Notes: generated from the letters alone by a model not told the origin. DNA of 64,000 bases from Ferriphaselus sp. R-1 (GCF_000746095.1 NZ_JQKP01000003.1:1-64000), one strand, 5' to 3'; positions 39,373 to 49,595 are shown, counted from the stretch's first letter. Made by a program: numbers and translations.

Positions 39373-40417
39373 ATCCATCTTCCTGTGGCTAGTGCCCCTA
39401 TTGGCGGCGTGCAACAAGGCCGCTCCGCCACCCGAGCCGGTGCGGCCGGTGAAGACGCTGGTGATGGGCTTGCAGCCAGCTGCTGCAAAGTTGACATTGC
39501 CGGGCGAGGTGCGCGCGGTACACGAAAGCCCGCTGGCGTTCCGCGTGGGCGGGAAGGTGGTGGAATGCCGCGCCCATCTGGGCGATAGCGTGCAGCGTGG
39601 ACAGCTGCTGGCCAGACTGGAGGCGGCTGACTATCAGTTGGGGGCGCAATCCGGTGCCGCCGCTGAGAGCGAGGCCCGCAGCAATCTCGAATTCGCCGAA
39701 TCCGACTTGTCGCGTTACCGCAAGTTACACGAGCAAGGCTTTATTTCAGCAGCACAATTGGAACAAAAACAACTGGTCGCCGATGCTGCAAAAGAGCGCC
39801 TGAAGGCGTTCCGCTCCGGCCATGAGATCCAGTCGAGGCAGTTGGCCTACACCACGCTCAACGCCGAGCAGGACGGCGTATTGACCGCCGCTGATTGCAA
39901 TCCCGGACAGGTGGTCGCGGTCGGACAGGCGGTGTTCAGGCAGGCGCAGGGCAAGGCGCGTGAGATCCAGATCTATCTGCCGGAAGATGCCATGCCCAGA
40001 ATAGACCGGGCTACGAAGTTCCAGGTGCAGCTGGGGGCCTTGCCGGGGAAATCCTATCAGGGCAACTTGCGCGAGCTGGCTGCAGCGGCTGATCCCGCTA
40101 CCCGCACTTACAGCGCACGCATCAGCCTGCCTGAGGCCGATGACGCATTGCATCTGGGCATGAGCGCGAGCGTGAGCATGCCGGACACTGCCGGGAGTGT
40201 GTTCCGCTTGCCCTTGGCCGCCGTGTTGAGCCGCGACAGCCATCCTCAGGTCTGGAAGGTCGACAAGTCGCAAACCGTGCATGCGGCGGCGGTCACCGTT
40301 TCCGCCTTTGACGGCAACGAGGTTCGTGTCGCCAGTGGTCTGGCGGCGGGCGATGTGGTCGTGATCGCGGGGGCCAGCTTGCTACGTGAAGGTCAAACCG
40401 TGCGGCTGCTGCCATGA
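39365..40417 (+). CDS. RND efflux membrane-fusion lipoprotein (HlyD/MexA-like)
   Basis: A 350-residue periplasmic adaptor. The lipobox LLAAC puts the lipidated Cys at residue 16. Lipoyl halves flank a coiled-coil hairpin (about residues 85-150), followed by barrel and membrane-proximal domains (KVVECRAHLGDSVQRGQLLA and GLAAGDVVVIAGASLLREG). It joins the RND pump to an outer-membrane channel; no TolC-like gene is here. It starts 8 bases before the end of the TetR gene and its stop overlaps the pump start (ATGA). Confidence 0.93.
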   Translation: MHKSIFLWLVPLLAACNKAAPPPEPVRPVKTLVMGLQPAAAKLTLPGEVRAVHESPLAFRVGGKVVECRAHLGDSVQRGQLLARLEAADYQLGAQSGAAAESEARSNLEFAESDLSRYRKLHEQGFISAAQLEQKQLVADAAKERLKAFRSGHEIQSRQLAYTTLNAEQDGVLTAADCNPGQVVAVGQAVFRQAQGKAREIQIYLPEDAMPRIDRATKFQVQLGALPGKSYQGNLRELAAAADPATRTYSARISLPEADDALHLGMSASVSMPDTAGSVFRLPLAAVLSRDSHPQVWKVDKSQTVHAAAVTVSAFDGNEVRVASGLAAGDVVVIAGASLLREGQTVRLLP

Positions 40418-43400
40418 GTCAGCGCGGCAATCTTACTGCGCTGGCGCTCGGTCAGCGCGAACTGTCCTGGTTCTTCATCGCCCTGATCGGTATCGCCGGG
40501 TTGATGGCCTATTTTCAGCTCGGTCAGCGCGAAGACCCTGACTTTACCTTCCGGGGCATGGTCGTCCGCACGATGTGGCCGGGCGCGACCACTCAGCAGG
40601 TGGATGAACAGGTCACGCAGCGCATCGTCAAGAAGTTGCAGGAAGTCCCGTATTATCTGGAGGCCTACAGCTACTCGCGCAGCGGCGAGTCCATCATCAT
40701 CCTGGAGTTGCAGGACAACACGCCCAAGGATCAGGTGCCCGAGCTGTGGTATCAGGTGCGCAAGAAGGTCGATGACATCCGTCATACCCTGCCGCCGGAA
40801 GTGCAGGGGCCGGGTTTCAACGACGAGTTCGGCGATGTGTTCGGTTCCATCTACGCCTTTACCGGCGATGGATTCTCACTGGCCGAGTTGCGCCGTCATG
40901 TCGAGAAGATCCAGCAGCGCCTGGTCGACCTGCCGGACGTGGCCAAGGTGTCGCTGGTCGGCGTGCAGCCCGAACAGATCAACATCACCCTTTCCAACCA
41001 GAAACTGGCGACATTGGGCATCGCCCCGCTGGCCATTGCTCAGGTCTTGCAACAGCAGAACATCGTGCAGGATGCCGGGCGGCTGCAAGCGGGCGACTAT
41101 TCGGTCCCGCTGCGGGTACGCGGCGAGTTCCAGAGCCTGGACGAGTTGCGCGCCATGCCCTTGCGCGTCAAGGGGCATACCCTGCGTTTGGCCGATATCG
41201 CCGAGGTTACCCGAGGCTATCAGGACCCACCCGAGATCACCATGCATTACGCGGGCAAACCGGCCATCGGTCTGGCGATCTCGATGAAACCGAGCGGCGA
41301 TGTGTTGCGGCTGGGGAAGGACCTGCACCGGGAAATGGCCGCGTTCCGTGCCGAGTTGCCGGTGGGGGTCGAGTTCGCCCGCGTTTCCGACCAGCCCGCT
41401 GTGGTGGAAGGGGCCGTAGGCGAATTCATGAATTCGTTCCTGGAAGCGGTCGCCATCGTGCTGGTGGTCAGCTTCATCAGTCTGGGTTTGCGTGCCGGTC
41501 TGGTGGTGGCGGTGACCATCCCGCTGGTGGTGGCGGCGACCTTTCTGCTGATGCGCATCTTCCATATCGACCTGCACCGCATCTCGACCGGCGCGCTCAT
41601 CATCGCACTCGGGCTGCTGGTGGACGATGCCATGATCGTGGTCGAAATGATGGTGCGCAAACTGCAGGAGGGCTACGACAAGACTCGCGCGGCCACCTTC
41701 GCCTACTCTGCGACCGTGTTCCCCATGCTGTCCGGTACGCTGGTGACGGCGGCGGGCTTTCTGCCCATAGGCACGGCGCAATCATCTACCGGCGAATACA
41801 CCTTCGCCATGTTCGCGGTGGTGACCATCGCCCTGATTGTATCCTGGGTGGCGGCGATCTTCGTGACGCCGCTGGCAGGGCATTGGTTGCTCAAGGCGCA
41901 TGTCGGGCACGGCGACGAGGTCTTTGATACGCGGTTCTACCGCCGCCTGCGCGGGGCGATTGAGTGGTGTCTGGACCACCGCAAACGGGTGATGCTGGCG
42001 ACACTGGGGCTGTTTGCGCTGGGCGTGATCGGCATGAAGTTCACCGAGAAACAGTTCTTCCCCTCATCCAACCGTGTCGAACTGTTGGCGGAAGTCTGGT
42101 TGCCGGAAGGCTCCAACATCCGGGCCACCGAGCGCGAGGCTGCCCGGGTCGAGGCACTGCTGGCGGCAGACCAGGAGGATGTCGTCAGTTATGTGACCTA
42201 TGCCGGTTATGGTTCGCCGCGCTTCTTCCTTTCGCTGGATCAGCAGATGTACCGCCAGAACTTCGCCCAACTTGTGGTGCTGACGCGCGACATGGAAGCG
42301 CGCGAGCGGGTGTTGGCCAAGTTGCAGCGGGCCTTCAATGACGACTTCCCCGGTGTCCGCGCCCGCGTGCAACGGGTTCCACTCGGGCCGCCGGTGACCT
42401 ATCCCGTCGAGTTTCGCGTGCTGGGTGATGATCTGCCCACCCTGAAACGGCTGGGCGACCAGGTGGCCGAGCTGATGCGTACCGATGACAGGCTGCGCGA
42501 TGTTCATCCCGGCATGGGGTTGCAGATCCCGATGTTGCGGGTGGATGTCGATCAGGACAGGGCGCGCGTGGCTGGGGTGACTTCGCAGGACATCGCTCGC
42601 ACCTTGCGCAATGCCACCGAGGGTCTGCCTGTGGGCCAGTTCCGCGAGGCCGATCAGTTGATCGACATCGTGCTGCGCACTCCCGCCAGTGAGCGTGAGC
42701 AGTTGGAACAGGTGAGTGCCTTGCAGGTACCGAGTGCGCATGGCGGTAGCGTGCCGCTGGCCCAGGTCGCCCGGCTCTCTTACGTCCTGGAGGAATCCAT
42801 CATCTGGCGCAAGAACCGCGACATCTCGCTCAGTGTGCGCGCCGACATCGTTCAGGGGGTGCAAGCCACCGACGTGGCCATGGATCTGGATCACAAGATC
42901 GACGCGCTGCGTGCCACGCTGCCACCGGGCTATCGCATCGAGGCAGGCGGCGAGTTGGGTGAGAACTCCGGTGCACAGGATTCGATCAACGCCGGGATGC
43001 CGTTGATGCTGGCCGTGATCCTCGGTGTGTTGATGATCCAGTTGAAATCACTGTCGCGCACGGTGATGGTGCTGATTACTGCGCCGCTGGGCATCATCGG
43101 TGTGGCGCTGGCGCTGCTGGTGTTCCACAAGCCGTTCGGCTTCGTTGCCATGCTGGGTACCATCGCGCTGGGCGGCATGATTATGCGCAACACGGTGATC
43201 CTGATCGACCAGATCCGGCAGAACAAGGTGGAGGGCATGACTCCCTGGGATGCGGTGTGCGATGCCACCGTGCGCCGTTTCCGCCCGATCATGTTGACCT
43301 CGGCGGCAGCGATCCTGGCGATGATCCCGCTCACCCGCAGCGTGCTGTGGGGGCCGATGGCCTACGCCATCATGGGTGGGCTGTTGGTCGCCACGCTGCT

Positions 43401-43461
43401 GACCGTGCTGTTCGTCCCGGCACTCTACGCCAGTTGGCACAAGGTCAGGCGCGAGGCCTAG
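40414..43461 (+). CDS. RND multidrug efflux transporter (AcrB-like)
   Basis: A 1015-residue inner-membrane proton/drug antiporter. Twelve transmembrane helices and two large periplasmic loops are laid out as usual. TM4 carries GALIIALGLLVDDAMIVVEM with the conserved proton-relay Asp pair, and the second half contains GAQDSINAGMPLMLAVILG and the SAAAILAMIPLTRS segment. The N-terminus (LSWFFIALIGIAGLMAYFQL) and REDPDFTFRGMVV are typical of the branch with LysR/TetR-linked adaptors. Substrates unknown. Last gene of the TetR operon. Confidence 0.95.
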   Translation: MSQRGNLTALALGQRELSWFFIALIGIAGLMAYFQLGQREDPDFTFRGMVVRTMWPGATTQQVDEQVTQRIVKKLQEVPYYLEAYSYSRSGESIIILELQDNTPKDQVPELWYQVRKKVDDIRHTLPPEVQGPGFNDEFGDVFGSIYAFTGDGFSLAELRRHVEKIQQRLVDLPDVAKVSLVGVQPEQINITLSNQKLATLGIAPLAIAQVLQQQNIVQDAGRLQAGDYSVPLRVRGEFQSLDELRAMPLRVKGHTLRLADIAEVTRGYQDPPEITMHYAGKPAIGLAISMKPSGDVLRLGKDLHREMAAFRAELPVGVEFARVSDQPAVVEGAVGEFMNSFLEAVAIVLVVSFISLGLRAGLVVAVTIPLVVAATFLLMRIFHIDLHRISTGALIIALGLLVDDAMIVVEMMVRKLQEGYDKTRAATFAYSATVFPMLSGTLVTAAGFLPIGTAQSSTGEYTFAMFAVVTIALIVSWVAAIFVTPLAGHWLLKAHVGHGDEVFDTRFYRRLRGAIEWCLDHRKRVMLATLGLFALGVIGMKFTEKQFFPSSNRVELLAEVWLPEGSNIRATEREAARVEALLAADQEDVVSYVTYAGYGSPRFFLSLDQQMYRQNFAQLVVLTRDMEARERVLAKLQRAFNDDFPGVRARVQRVPLGPPVTYPVEFRVLGDDLPTLKRLGDQVAELMRTDDRLRDVHPGMGLQIPMLRVDVDQDRARVAGVTSQDIARTLRNATEGLPVGQFREADQLIDIVLRTPASEREQLEQVSALQVPSAHGGSVPLAQVARLSYVLEESIIWRKNRDISLSVRADIVQGVQATDVAMDLDHKIDALRATLPPGYRIEAGGELGENSGAQDSINAGMPLMLAVILGVLMIQLKSLSRTVMVLITAPLGIIGVALALLVFHKPFGFVAMLGTIALGGMIMRNTVILIDQIRQNKVEGMTPWDAVCDATVRRFRPIMLTSAAAILAMIPLTRSVLWGPMAYAIMGGLLVATLLTVLFVPALYASWHKVRREA

Positions 43462-43472
43462 CCATCAGCGCA

Positions 43473-44960
43473 TCATGGGCGTTTGATGGCATCCTCGATG
43501 CGTTGACACAGTGTCTTCAGGATCTTGATGCGGGCGTAGCTCTTGTCGTTGGCTTCCACCAGCGTCCACGGAGCGTGGCCCGTGCTGGTCCGGTCGACCA
43601 TGTCGCACACGGCGCGTTCGTAATCGTCCCAGCGGTTGCGGTTACGCCAGTCTTCCTCGGTGATCTTGAAGCGCTTGAAGCCTATCTGCTCGCGTTCCTT
43701 GAAGCGGCGTAGCTGCTCTTCCTTGCTGATAGCCAGCCAGAATTTGACGATCACGGTGCGATGGCGGGCCAGTTGCGACTCGAAATCGTTGATCTCGTGG
43801 TAGGCGCGCATCCAGTCATGGCTTGAGCAATAGCCCTCTATCCGCTCCACGAGCACACGCCCATACCAGGAGCGATCAAAGATGGCGAGCCGCCCGCGAC
43901 GCGGTATGTGGCGCCAGAATCGCCATTGATAGGGCTGGGCGCGCTCATCCTCGGTGGGGGCTGCGATGGGGATGACCGAGTATAGGCGCGCATCCAGAGC
44001 CGCCGTGATGCGACGGATGCTGCCCCCCTTGCCGGCGGCATCGTTACCCTCGAACACCACGATGACCGTGATGTCGTTGAATCCCGGATCGCGGGTGAGC
44101 AGGGCGAGCTTGCCTTGGTACTTTTCCAGTTCAGACTTGAACCTCTTTTTATCCAGCGCCAGATCGAGATCGAGCGAACGCAGCAGGTGCAGATTGTCGA
44201 TGGCGGGCAGGAACGGGGAGGGTAGTGGTGACGGACGCTCTTCGGCCGGGCGATTCAGCCGTTTGTTCAAGGCTTCCAGAATGACCTTGCCGATGGTGAG
44301 ATCGCGGTAGTTCGCATCGGCTCCCTCGACGATGATCCAGGGAACCTCAGCCGTACTGGTATGGCGTATGACCGCCTCATGCGCCGCGTGGAACCGGTCG
44401 TACAGTTTGTGATGCGCCCAGTCGCGCTCGGTGACCCGCCAGCGGGTCTTGGGGTCGCTTTCCAGCAGTTTGAAGCGCTGTTTCTGTTTCGCGCGCGAAA
44501 GATGCAGCCAGAATTTGATGATCAGTGCACCTTCGGCGCTGAGCATCTGTTCCAGCCGATGGGCACGTTCCAGGCTGCGGACCAGGTCGGCCTCCTTGGT
44601 CCGGCCATGGACGCAATCGAGTATCGGCCATGTGTACCAGGAGCCGAGGAAGAGGCCGATCTTGCCTTTCGGCGGCAGGGCAAGCCAGAAACGCCACATC
44701 ATGGGCCGCTCCAGCTCTTCGATGGAGGGCTCGCCCATGCCATGGGTCTGGATATGGCGAGGGTCCATCCACTCGTTCAATACGTTGACGATCTCGCTGC
44801 GGCCAGCCCCATCCACGCCGCCGATGAGGATGATGACCGGGAATGCGGCATGTTGGGCAAGCTCGAACTGGGCATCCAGCAAGGCCTCGCGGAGTTTGGG
44901 GACTTCAGCCTCGTACGTCGCTTTGTCTATCCTGTGGCCCAGCTCGGCAGATTCGAACAT
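43473..44960 (-). CDS. pap: polyphosphate:AMP phosphotransferase (class II PPK2)
   Basis: A 495-residue two-domain PPK2. The N-terminal domain has a degenerate Walker A (LIGGVDGAGRSEIVNVLN) and the C-terminal domain an intact one (VFEGNDAAGKGGSIRR); DRSWYGRVLVERIEG and RNRWDDYERAV are typical lid and Walker B features of the active domain. It phosphorylates AMP to ADP with polyphosphate, or acts as a nucleotide kinase, linking polyphosphate to energy balance. Monocistronic and convergent with the RND operon. Confidence 0.93.
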   Translation of the reverse strand: MFESAELGHRIDKATYEAEVPKLREALLDAQFELAQHAAFPVIILIGGVDGAGRSEIVNVLNEWMDPRHIQTHGMGEPSIEELERPMMWRFWLALPPKGKIGLFLGSWYTWPILDCVHGRTKEADLVRSLERAHRLEQMLSAEGALIIKFWLHLSRAKQKQRFKLLESDPKTRWRVTERDWAHHKLYDRFHAAHEAVIRHTSTAEVPWIIVEGADANYRDLTIGKVILEALNKRLNRPAEERPSPLPSPFLPAIDNLHLLRSLDLDLALDKKRFKSELEKYQGKLALLTRDPGFNDITVIVVFEGNDAAGKGGSIRRITAALDARLYSVIPIAAPTEDERAQPYQWRFWRHIPRRGRLAIFDRSWYGRVLVERIEGYCSSHDWMRAYHEINDFESQLARHRTVIVKFWLAISKEEQLRRFKEREQIGFKRFKITEEDWRNRNRWDDYERAVCDMVDRTSTGHAPWTLVEANDKSYARIKILKTLCQRIEDAIKRP

Positions 44961-45073
44961 ATCCCCTCCGTCCCTTTGGAAATGGCATCCATTGTAGCCT
45001 CCCCGATAAATCTTGCCACAGCACCGGCTTTACGCTTTAATGCCGCCCGCTTTATCCCGAATGGAGTGACCTT

Positions 45074-45637
45074 ATGAAACTGATTGAGACCCTGTTTGAA
45101 GGCGCGCTGTGGAACAGCCGTTTTGTGATCCTGATAGCCGTGATAGGCAGTCTGCTGGCCAGCCTGGCCATTTTCTACATGGTTTCGGTGGATGTTTCCA
45201 TCTTGCTGCAACACATTCTGCACTACGGTTCGAACGAGCTGACCGCCGAGGCGCGCAAGGCGCTGCATGACTCGTCCGTGTCGCACATCGTCGAGGTGGT
45301 GGACGGCTTCCTGCTGGGTACCGTCATGCTGATCTTCTCTTTGGGTCTGTACGAACTGTTCATCAGCGACATCGACCATGCCGAAGGCAGTAAATCTTCG
45401 AGCAAGATCCTGGTGATCCACAGTCTGGACGACCTCAAGTCGCGCCTGGCCAAGGTGATCCTGATGATCATGATCGTCACCCTGTTCGAGGAGGCGCTCA
45501 ATATGAAGCTGGAGACACCGCTGGACTTGTTGTATCTCGGCGGAGCGATCGCGCTGGTAGCGGTGGCGCTGTACCTGTCCCATGCTGGCGACCATCCCAA
45601 GGCCGGCCACGGTGACGACGCAGGCGACGGACACTGA
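45074..45637 (+). CDS. YqhA family membrane protein (UPF0114)
   Basis: A 187-residue protein with four predicted membrane helices (FVILIAVIGSLLASLAIFYM, FLLGTVMLIFSLGLYELFI, VILMIMIVTLFEEAL, LLYLGGAIALVAVALYLS). EVVDGFLLGTVMLIFSLGLY and SHIVEVVDGF are the family's diagnostic stretch. Function is unknown. The His-rich tail (HAGDHPKAGHGDDAGDGH) may bind metals. The stop overlaps the start of the thioredoxin-like gene at 45637, so they form a two-gene operon. Confidence 0.9.
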   Translation: MKLIETLFEGALWNSRFVILIAVIGSLLASLAIFYMVSVDVSILLQHILHYGSNELTAEARKALHDSSVSHIVEVVDGFLLGTVMLIFSLGLYELFISDIDHAEGSKSSSKILVIHSLDDLKSRLAKVILMIMIVTLFEEALNMKLETPLDLLYLGGAIALVAVALYLSHAGDHPKAGHGDDAGDGH

Positions 45638-46101
45638 TGGCTCGTCCGGCTTGGCTGTTGGCGATCCTGCTGCTGGTCGGCAGTGTATCCGCCCAGGGGT
45701 TTGAGTTCACTGACCTGCAAGGCAAGCAGGTCAAACTGTCCGACTTTCGCGGGCGCTGGGTGCTGGTGAACTTCTGGGCTACCTGGTGTCCGCCCTGCCT
45801 GCGTGAAGTGCCTGATCTGATGGCGCTGCATCGGGCGCACAAGGACAAGGACCTGGTGGTGATCGGCGTGTCGCTCGACTCTACTCGCGACTCCGTCAAA
45901 GAGTTCGTGGGCAAGCATGCCGTGAACTACCCCATCGTGGTCGGCGACTACAAGCTGGCCAAACAGGTCGGCGCGGTCGAAGTGCTGCCTACCAGCTATC
46001 TCTACGACCCTCAGGGCAAGCAGATCAGCTATCAGCCCGGCATCCTCAGCCGGGAGGATGTCGAGGGGTATATCCGTTCAAAATCAGGCAAGGCCAACTA
46101 G
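45637..46101 (+). CDS. TlpA/ResA-like thioredoxin
   Basis: A 154-residue exported thioredoxin-fold protein. Signal peptide WLLAILLLVGSVSAQG (about residues 6-21) precedes LSDFRGRWVLVNFWATWCPPC with the WCPPC redox pair, and EVLPTSYLYDPQG with the cis-Pro is present. The family includes ResA/CcmG-like reductants of apocytochrome c and periplasmic disulfide-handling proteins. Given the c-type cytochrome in this window, a role in cytochrome maturation is possible but not shown. Coupled to the YqhA gene. Confidence 0.9.
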   Translation: MARPAWLLAILLLVGSVSAQGFEFTDLQGKQVKLSDFRGRWVLVNFWATWCPPCLREVPDLMALHRAHKDKDLVVIGVSLDSTRDSVKEFVGKHAVNYPIVVGDYKLAKQVGAVEVLPTSYLYDPQGKQISYQPGILSREDVEGYIRSKSGKAN

Positions 46102-46110
46102 ACGTTGGCC
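46092..46110. terminator. short hairpin overlapping the tlpA-like stop
   Basis: GGCCAAC (46092-46098) and GTTGGCC (46104-46110) form a 7-bp stem with a TAGAC loop, which contains the stop codon. It lies between two convergent genes and may end transcription of either, though no T-run follows. Confidence 0.5.
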
Positions 46111-46122
46111 ATGCGGGGCCGT

Positions 46123-46719
46123 TCAGGCGATGCTGCAGGCCTGGTCGAATTCCAGCCTGGGATTGCGCGGATAGACTCCCGTGCTGTCGCCATAACCCAG
46201 GTTGCACAGGAAGTTTGATCTGATGCTGGTCCCGGCAAAGAACAATTCATCCACCTTGGCATTGTCGAACCCGCCCATCGGGCCGCAGTCCAGTCCCAGC
46301 GCCCGTGCGGCGATCATCAGGTACGCTCCCTGCAAGGTACCGCCGCGAAAGGCGTTGGTAAAGGCGACCTGTTCGTCATAGTCGAACCAGCTGCGCGCAC
46401 CCGGCGCATTGGGGAACAGCTGGTCCAGTTTTTCGTAGAAGTGCAGGTCGTACGCCACGATGGCGGTGACCGGAGCAGCCATCGTCTTGGCCAGGTTGCC
46501 CGCTGCCAGTGCCGGAGCGAGCTTTTCCTTGGCCTCGAGGGAGCGCACGAAAACGATGCGGGCCGGACAGGAGTTGGCCGCCGTCGGCCCCATACGGAAG
46601 AGCTCGTACAGCCTGTGCAACAGTGCATCCGGCACGGGGATGTCCTGCCAGGTGTTGTGGGTACGTGCCTGGAGGAAGAGTTGATCGAGGGCGGACTGGG
46701 TCAAGGGTTGCTGCGGCAT
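46123..46719 (-). CDS. RutE-like nitroreductase (malonic semialdehyde reductase-type)
   Basis: A 198-residue flavin nitroreductase fold. [18 protein letters not shown] binds FMN, and [20 protein letters not shown] plus [14 protein letters not shown] are characteristic of the RutE/HadB branch. RutE reduces toxic malonic semialdehyde in pyrimidine breakdown; no rut cluster is here, so a general reductase is as likely. Divergent from the tusE-like gene. Confidence 0.88.
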   Translation of the reverse strand: MPQQPLTQSALDQLFLQARTHNTWQDIPVPDALLHRLYELFRMGPTAANSCPARIVFVRSLEAKEKLAPALAAGNLAKTMAAPVTAIVAYDLHFYEKLDQLFPNAPGARSWFDYDEQVAFTNAFRGGTLQGAYLMIAARALGLDCGPMGGFDNAKVDELFFAGTSIRSNFLCNLGYGDSTGVYPRNPRLEFDQACSIA

Positions 46720-46805
46720 GTCGATCTCCGTTCTGGTTCGTTGTGCAGGGCCGGACGGATTGGGTCACGGCACGCGCGATTGTCTCACCCTTATGGGTAG
46801 TTGAC

Positions 46806-46811
46806 TATAAT
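46806..46811 (+). promoter_or_regulatory. -10 box of the tusE-like gene
   Basis: TATAAT at 46806-46811, 52 bases before the ATG. A -35-like TTGTCT lies at 46780-46785 with a long 20-base spacer. Confidence 0.55.
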
Positions 46812-46862
46812 GCTAGGGTAAGATTGAATCGAGGCTCTAACAACATATCAGGAAAAGCAGTC

Positions 46863-47156
46863 ATGAACATTCCCAATCGTGATGGTGACGGTTATCTGGT
46901 CGACATGAGCGACTGGACACCGGAGATAGGTCGCGCCATGGCCGAAGCGGACGGCTACGAGCTGAACGACAAGAAGTGGGAGCAGATCATCAAGGCTCGT
47001 GAATACTACGAAGAGTTCGCCTTGGTCCCGCCCATCCGCAAGTTCGCGAAATATCTCGATGAGGATCAGAAGGATGTGTTCGAGCTATGGATGACCGGGC
47101 CGATGAAGCCGATCACCAAGTACGGCGGCATGCCCAAGCCCACAGGCTGCGTCTGA
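46863..47156 (+). CDS. tusE: DsrC/TusE family sulfur carrier
   Basis: A 97-residue sulfur-relay protein, starting MNIPNRDGDGYLVDMSDWTP and ending MPKPTGCV with the family's penultimate conserved Cys. The second Cys found in dissimilatory DsrC (in the KxCKIAG-type segment) is absent: the sequence there reads GPMKPITKYGGM, so it resembles TusE, which passes persulfide to tRNA thiolation. Other Tus genes are not in this window. A strong TATAAT box precedes it. Confidence 0.9.
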   Translation: MNIPNRDGDGYLVDMSDWTPEIGRAMAEADGYELNDKKWEQIIKAREYYEEFALVPPIRKFAKYLDEDQKDVFELWMTGPMKPITKYGGMPKPTGCV

Positions 47157-47169
47157 GCGAGCTGGCGAG

Positions 47170-47766
47170 CTAGCGCAGCATCCAGTGCTGCCAGGCTCCC
47201 TTGACCATATTCGGGTACTCCGCCTGCCCCAGACTGCCGTTGTAGCGACCCAGTGCGCGGAACAGGTCACCGTTCTCCCGATCCAGATAGTGGCGCAGGA
47301 TGGTGCAGCCGTAGCGCAGGTTGGTGCGCAGGTGGAACAGATTGTGTTCCGGCGCGCCGATCTGCTTCGTCCAGAACGGCATCACCTGCATGTAGCCACG
47401 CGCGCCCGCGCTGGACACGGCGTACTTGCGAAAACCGCTTTCCACTTCGATCAGGCCTAATACCAGTTGCGGATCCAGCCCGGCGCGGCTGGCTTCGTAG
47501 TGCACGGTGGTGAGGAAATCGCGCCGCTGATGTTCGTCGGGCAGTTGGCGGGTGAGGCGGGGTGACAGTGCAGCCAGCCAGCGTTCGGCTTCCTGATCTG
47601 AGCCAAAGGCCGGTTTGGCCGGCGCGCGATCGCTGATGCTGTGCTGCATCATGGCTTGCACGCTGGCGGAAAGCTGCTCTTCGACTTGCGCACCTGCCCA
47701 GGCGGCTGGGGCGAGCGTCAGGCCGATAAGCAGCAGGCCGAGGCGGCAGCGCGCAGGCAGGGTCAA
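47170..47766 (-). CDS. lytic transglycosylase, SLT domain
   Basis: A 198-residue secreted lytic transglycosylase. Signal residues about 1-24 ([18 protein letters not shown]). The SLT catalytic motif is [20 protein letters not shown] with the catalytic Glu in EVESGF, and GYMQVMPFW and the NxxY-type GRYNGSLG follow. The length and short N-terminal domain resemble the MltE/EmtA-type or small secreted Slt. It starts 4 bases inside proS, so it is coupled to it. It cleaves murein between MurNAc and GlcNAc. Confidence 0.9.
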   Translation of the reverse strand: MTLPARCRLGLLLIGLTLAPAAWAGAQVEEQLSASVQAMMQHSISDRAPAKPAFGSDQEAERWLAALSPRLTRQLPDEHQRRDFLTTVHYEASRAGLDPQLVLGLIEVESGFRKYAVSSAGARGYMQVMPFWTKQIGAPEHNLFHLRTNLRYGCTILRHYLDRENGDLFRALGRYNGSLGQAEYPNMVKGAWQHWMLR

Positions 47767-49472
47767 GCCGCCAGCACCTGCCGGACCAGTGCAGCGACAT
47801 CGGCCAGCGCCACTTCTTGCTTTTCGCTGTCGCGGCGGCCCTGGTATTCCACCTTGCCGTCCTTCAAGCCACGGTCGCCCAGAGTGATGCGATGCGGCAC
47901 GCCGATCAACTCCATGTCGGCGAACATCACGCCGGGGCGCTCGTCGCGGTCGTCCAGCAACACGTCATAACCGGCGGCGCTCAGCTCGGCGTAAAGCGCT
48001 TCGGCGGCGGCGCGCACGGCTTCGCTCTTCTTCCAGCCGATGGGGCAGATCGCCAGTTGGAACGGAGCCATCTGCGCCGGCAGGGTGATGCCGCGCTCGT
48101 CGAAATTCTGCTCGATGGCCGCGCCCACGATGCGCGACACGCCGATGCCGTAGCAGCCCATCTCCATCACTTGCGACTTGCCGTTCTCGTCGAGGAAAGT
48201 GGCGCTGAGCGCCTCGGAATACTTGGTGCGCAACTGGAAGATGTGGCCGACTTCGATGCCGCGACACAGCTCCAGATGGCCCATGCCGTCCGGCGAGGCG
48301 TCACCGGAAACGACGTTGCGCAGGTCGTGGACGTTGGCTTCGTCCAGCGCGATGTCGCGGCCAAAGTTGGCCCCCGCGTAGTGGAAGCCGTCTTCGTTCG
48401 CACCGCAGATGAAATCGCTCATGGCAGCGGCGGAGCGGTCGGCCAGCACGCGCACAGCGGCCTTGACCGGGCCGATGTAACCGGCGCGGCAGCCAATGTG
48501 GCGCTGGATCTCGTCGTCGCTGGCGAAACGGAACTCGCCGCCCAACACCTTGGCGGCCTTGATCTCGTTCAACTGGTGGTCGCCGCGCAGCAGCAGCAGG
48601 GCGAACTGGTTTTCGGCATCCATCACGGCGATGGCCTTCAACACCTTGTCCGCCGTGGTGTTGAAGAACGCGGCCACTTCCTCGATGCTCTTCTGGCCGG
48701 GGGTGATGACCTTTTGTAGTTCCTGCGTGGCGGCGGCGCGCGGCGTTTTCGGTGCGACGGCTTCGGCCAGTTCCACGTTGGCGGCGTATTCGGAAGTGGG
48801 GCAGAAGGCCAGCGCGTCTTCACCGGAATCGGCTAGCACGTGGAATTCGTGCGAACCGGAACCGCCGATCGCGCCGGTGTCGGCAGCGACGGCGCGGAAT
48901 TGCAGGCCGAGGCGGGTGAAGACGCGGGAGTAGGTTTCGTACATCACGCGGTAAGTCTGTTCCAGGCTCGTGAAATCGGCGTGGAAGGAATAGCTGTCCT
49001 TCATCACGAACTCGCGGGCGCGCATCACGCCGAAACGCGGGCGGACTTCGTCGCGGAACTTGGTCTGGATCTGGTAGAAATTCACCGGCAACTGGCGGTA
49101 GCTGCGAATCTCGCGGCGGGCGACGTCGGTGATGACTTCTTCGTGGGTGGGGCCGAAGCAGAACGGGTTGTCGTGCCGGTCCTTGATCTTCAGCATCTGC
49201 GGGCCGAACACCGCCCAGCGGCCGGTCTCTTCCCACAGTTCGGCGGGCTGCACGGCGGGCATCAGCAGCTCGATGCCGCCGCTCTTGTTCATCTCTTCGC
49301 GCACCACGGCTTCCACCTTGCGCAACACACGCAGGCCCAGCGGCATCCAGGTGTACAGGCCGCTGGCCAGTCGCTTGATGTAACCGGCGCGCAGCATCAG
49401 CTTGTGGCTGGGCAGCTCGGCTTCGTTGGGAGCTTCCTTGAGGGTGGAGATGAAAAACTGGGAAAGGCGCAT
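47763..49472 (-). CDS. proS: prolyl-tRNA synthetase
   Basis: A 569-residue class-II synthetase of the bacterial type with the inserted editing (YbaK-like) domain. Motif 2 and 3 surroundings are visible in [34 protein letters not shown] and [13 protein letters not shown]; the insertion (about residues 220-400) carries [20 protein letters not shown] and is used to hydrolyse Ala-tRNA(Pro). The start at 49472 opens [20 protein letters not shown], the usual form. Coupled to the SLT gene downstream. Confidence 0.97.
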   Translation of the reverse strand: MRLSQFFISTLKEAPNEAELPSHKLMLRAGYIKRLASGLYTWMPLGLRVLRKVEAVVREEMNKSGGIELLMPAVQPAELWEETGRWAVFGPQMLKIKDRHDNPFCFGPTHEEVITDVARREIRSYRQLPVNFYQIQTKFRDEVRPRFGVMRAREFVMKDSYSFHADFTSLEQTYRVMYETYSRVFTRLGLQFRAVAADTGAIGGSGSHEFHVLADSGEDALAFCPTSEYAANVELAEAVAPKTPRAAATQELQKVITPGQKSIEEVAAFFNTTADKVLKAIAVMDAENQFALLLLRGDHQLNEIKAAKVLGGEFRFASDDEIQRHIGCRAGYIGPVKAAVRVLADRSAAAMSDFICGANEDGFHYAGANFGRDIALDEANVHDLRNVVSGDASPDGMGHLELCRGIEVGHIFQLRTKYSEALSATFLDENGKSQVMEMGCYGIGVSRIVGAAIEQNFDERGITLPAQMAPFQLAICPIGWKKSEAVRAAAEALYAELSAAGYDVLLDDRDERPGVMFADMELIGVPHRITLGDRGLKDGKVEYQGRRDSEKQEVALADVAALVRQVLAA

Positions 49473-49595
49473 GGCGGTTCTGTTCGGGTTGGATATTCGG
49501 AGGCGCATTTTACCGTGAAAGAGCGGGCTTTTGCCTTTTCAGCGTGGCCGAAATGTGGAACAATCCGCCCAACTTAAATTAACAGCGGGGCGAGC

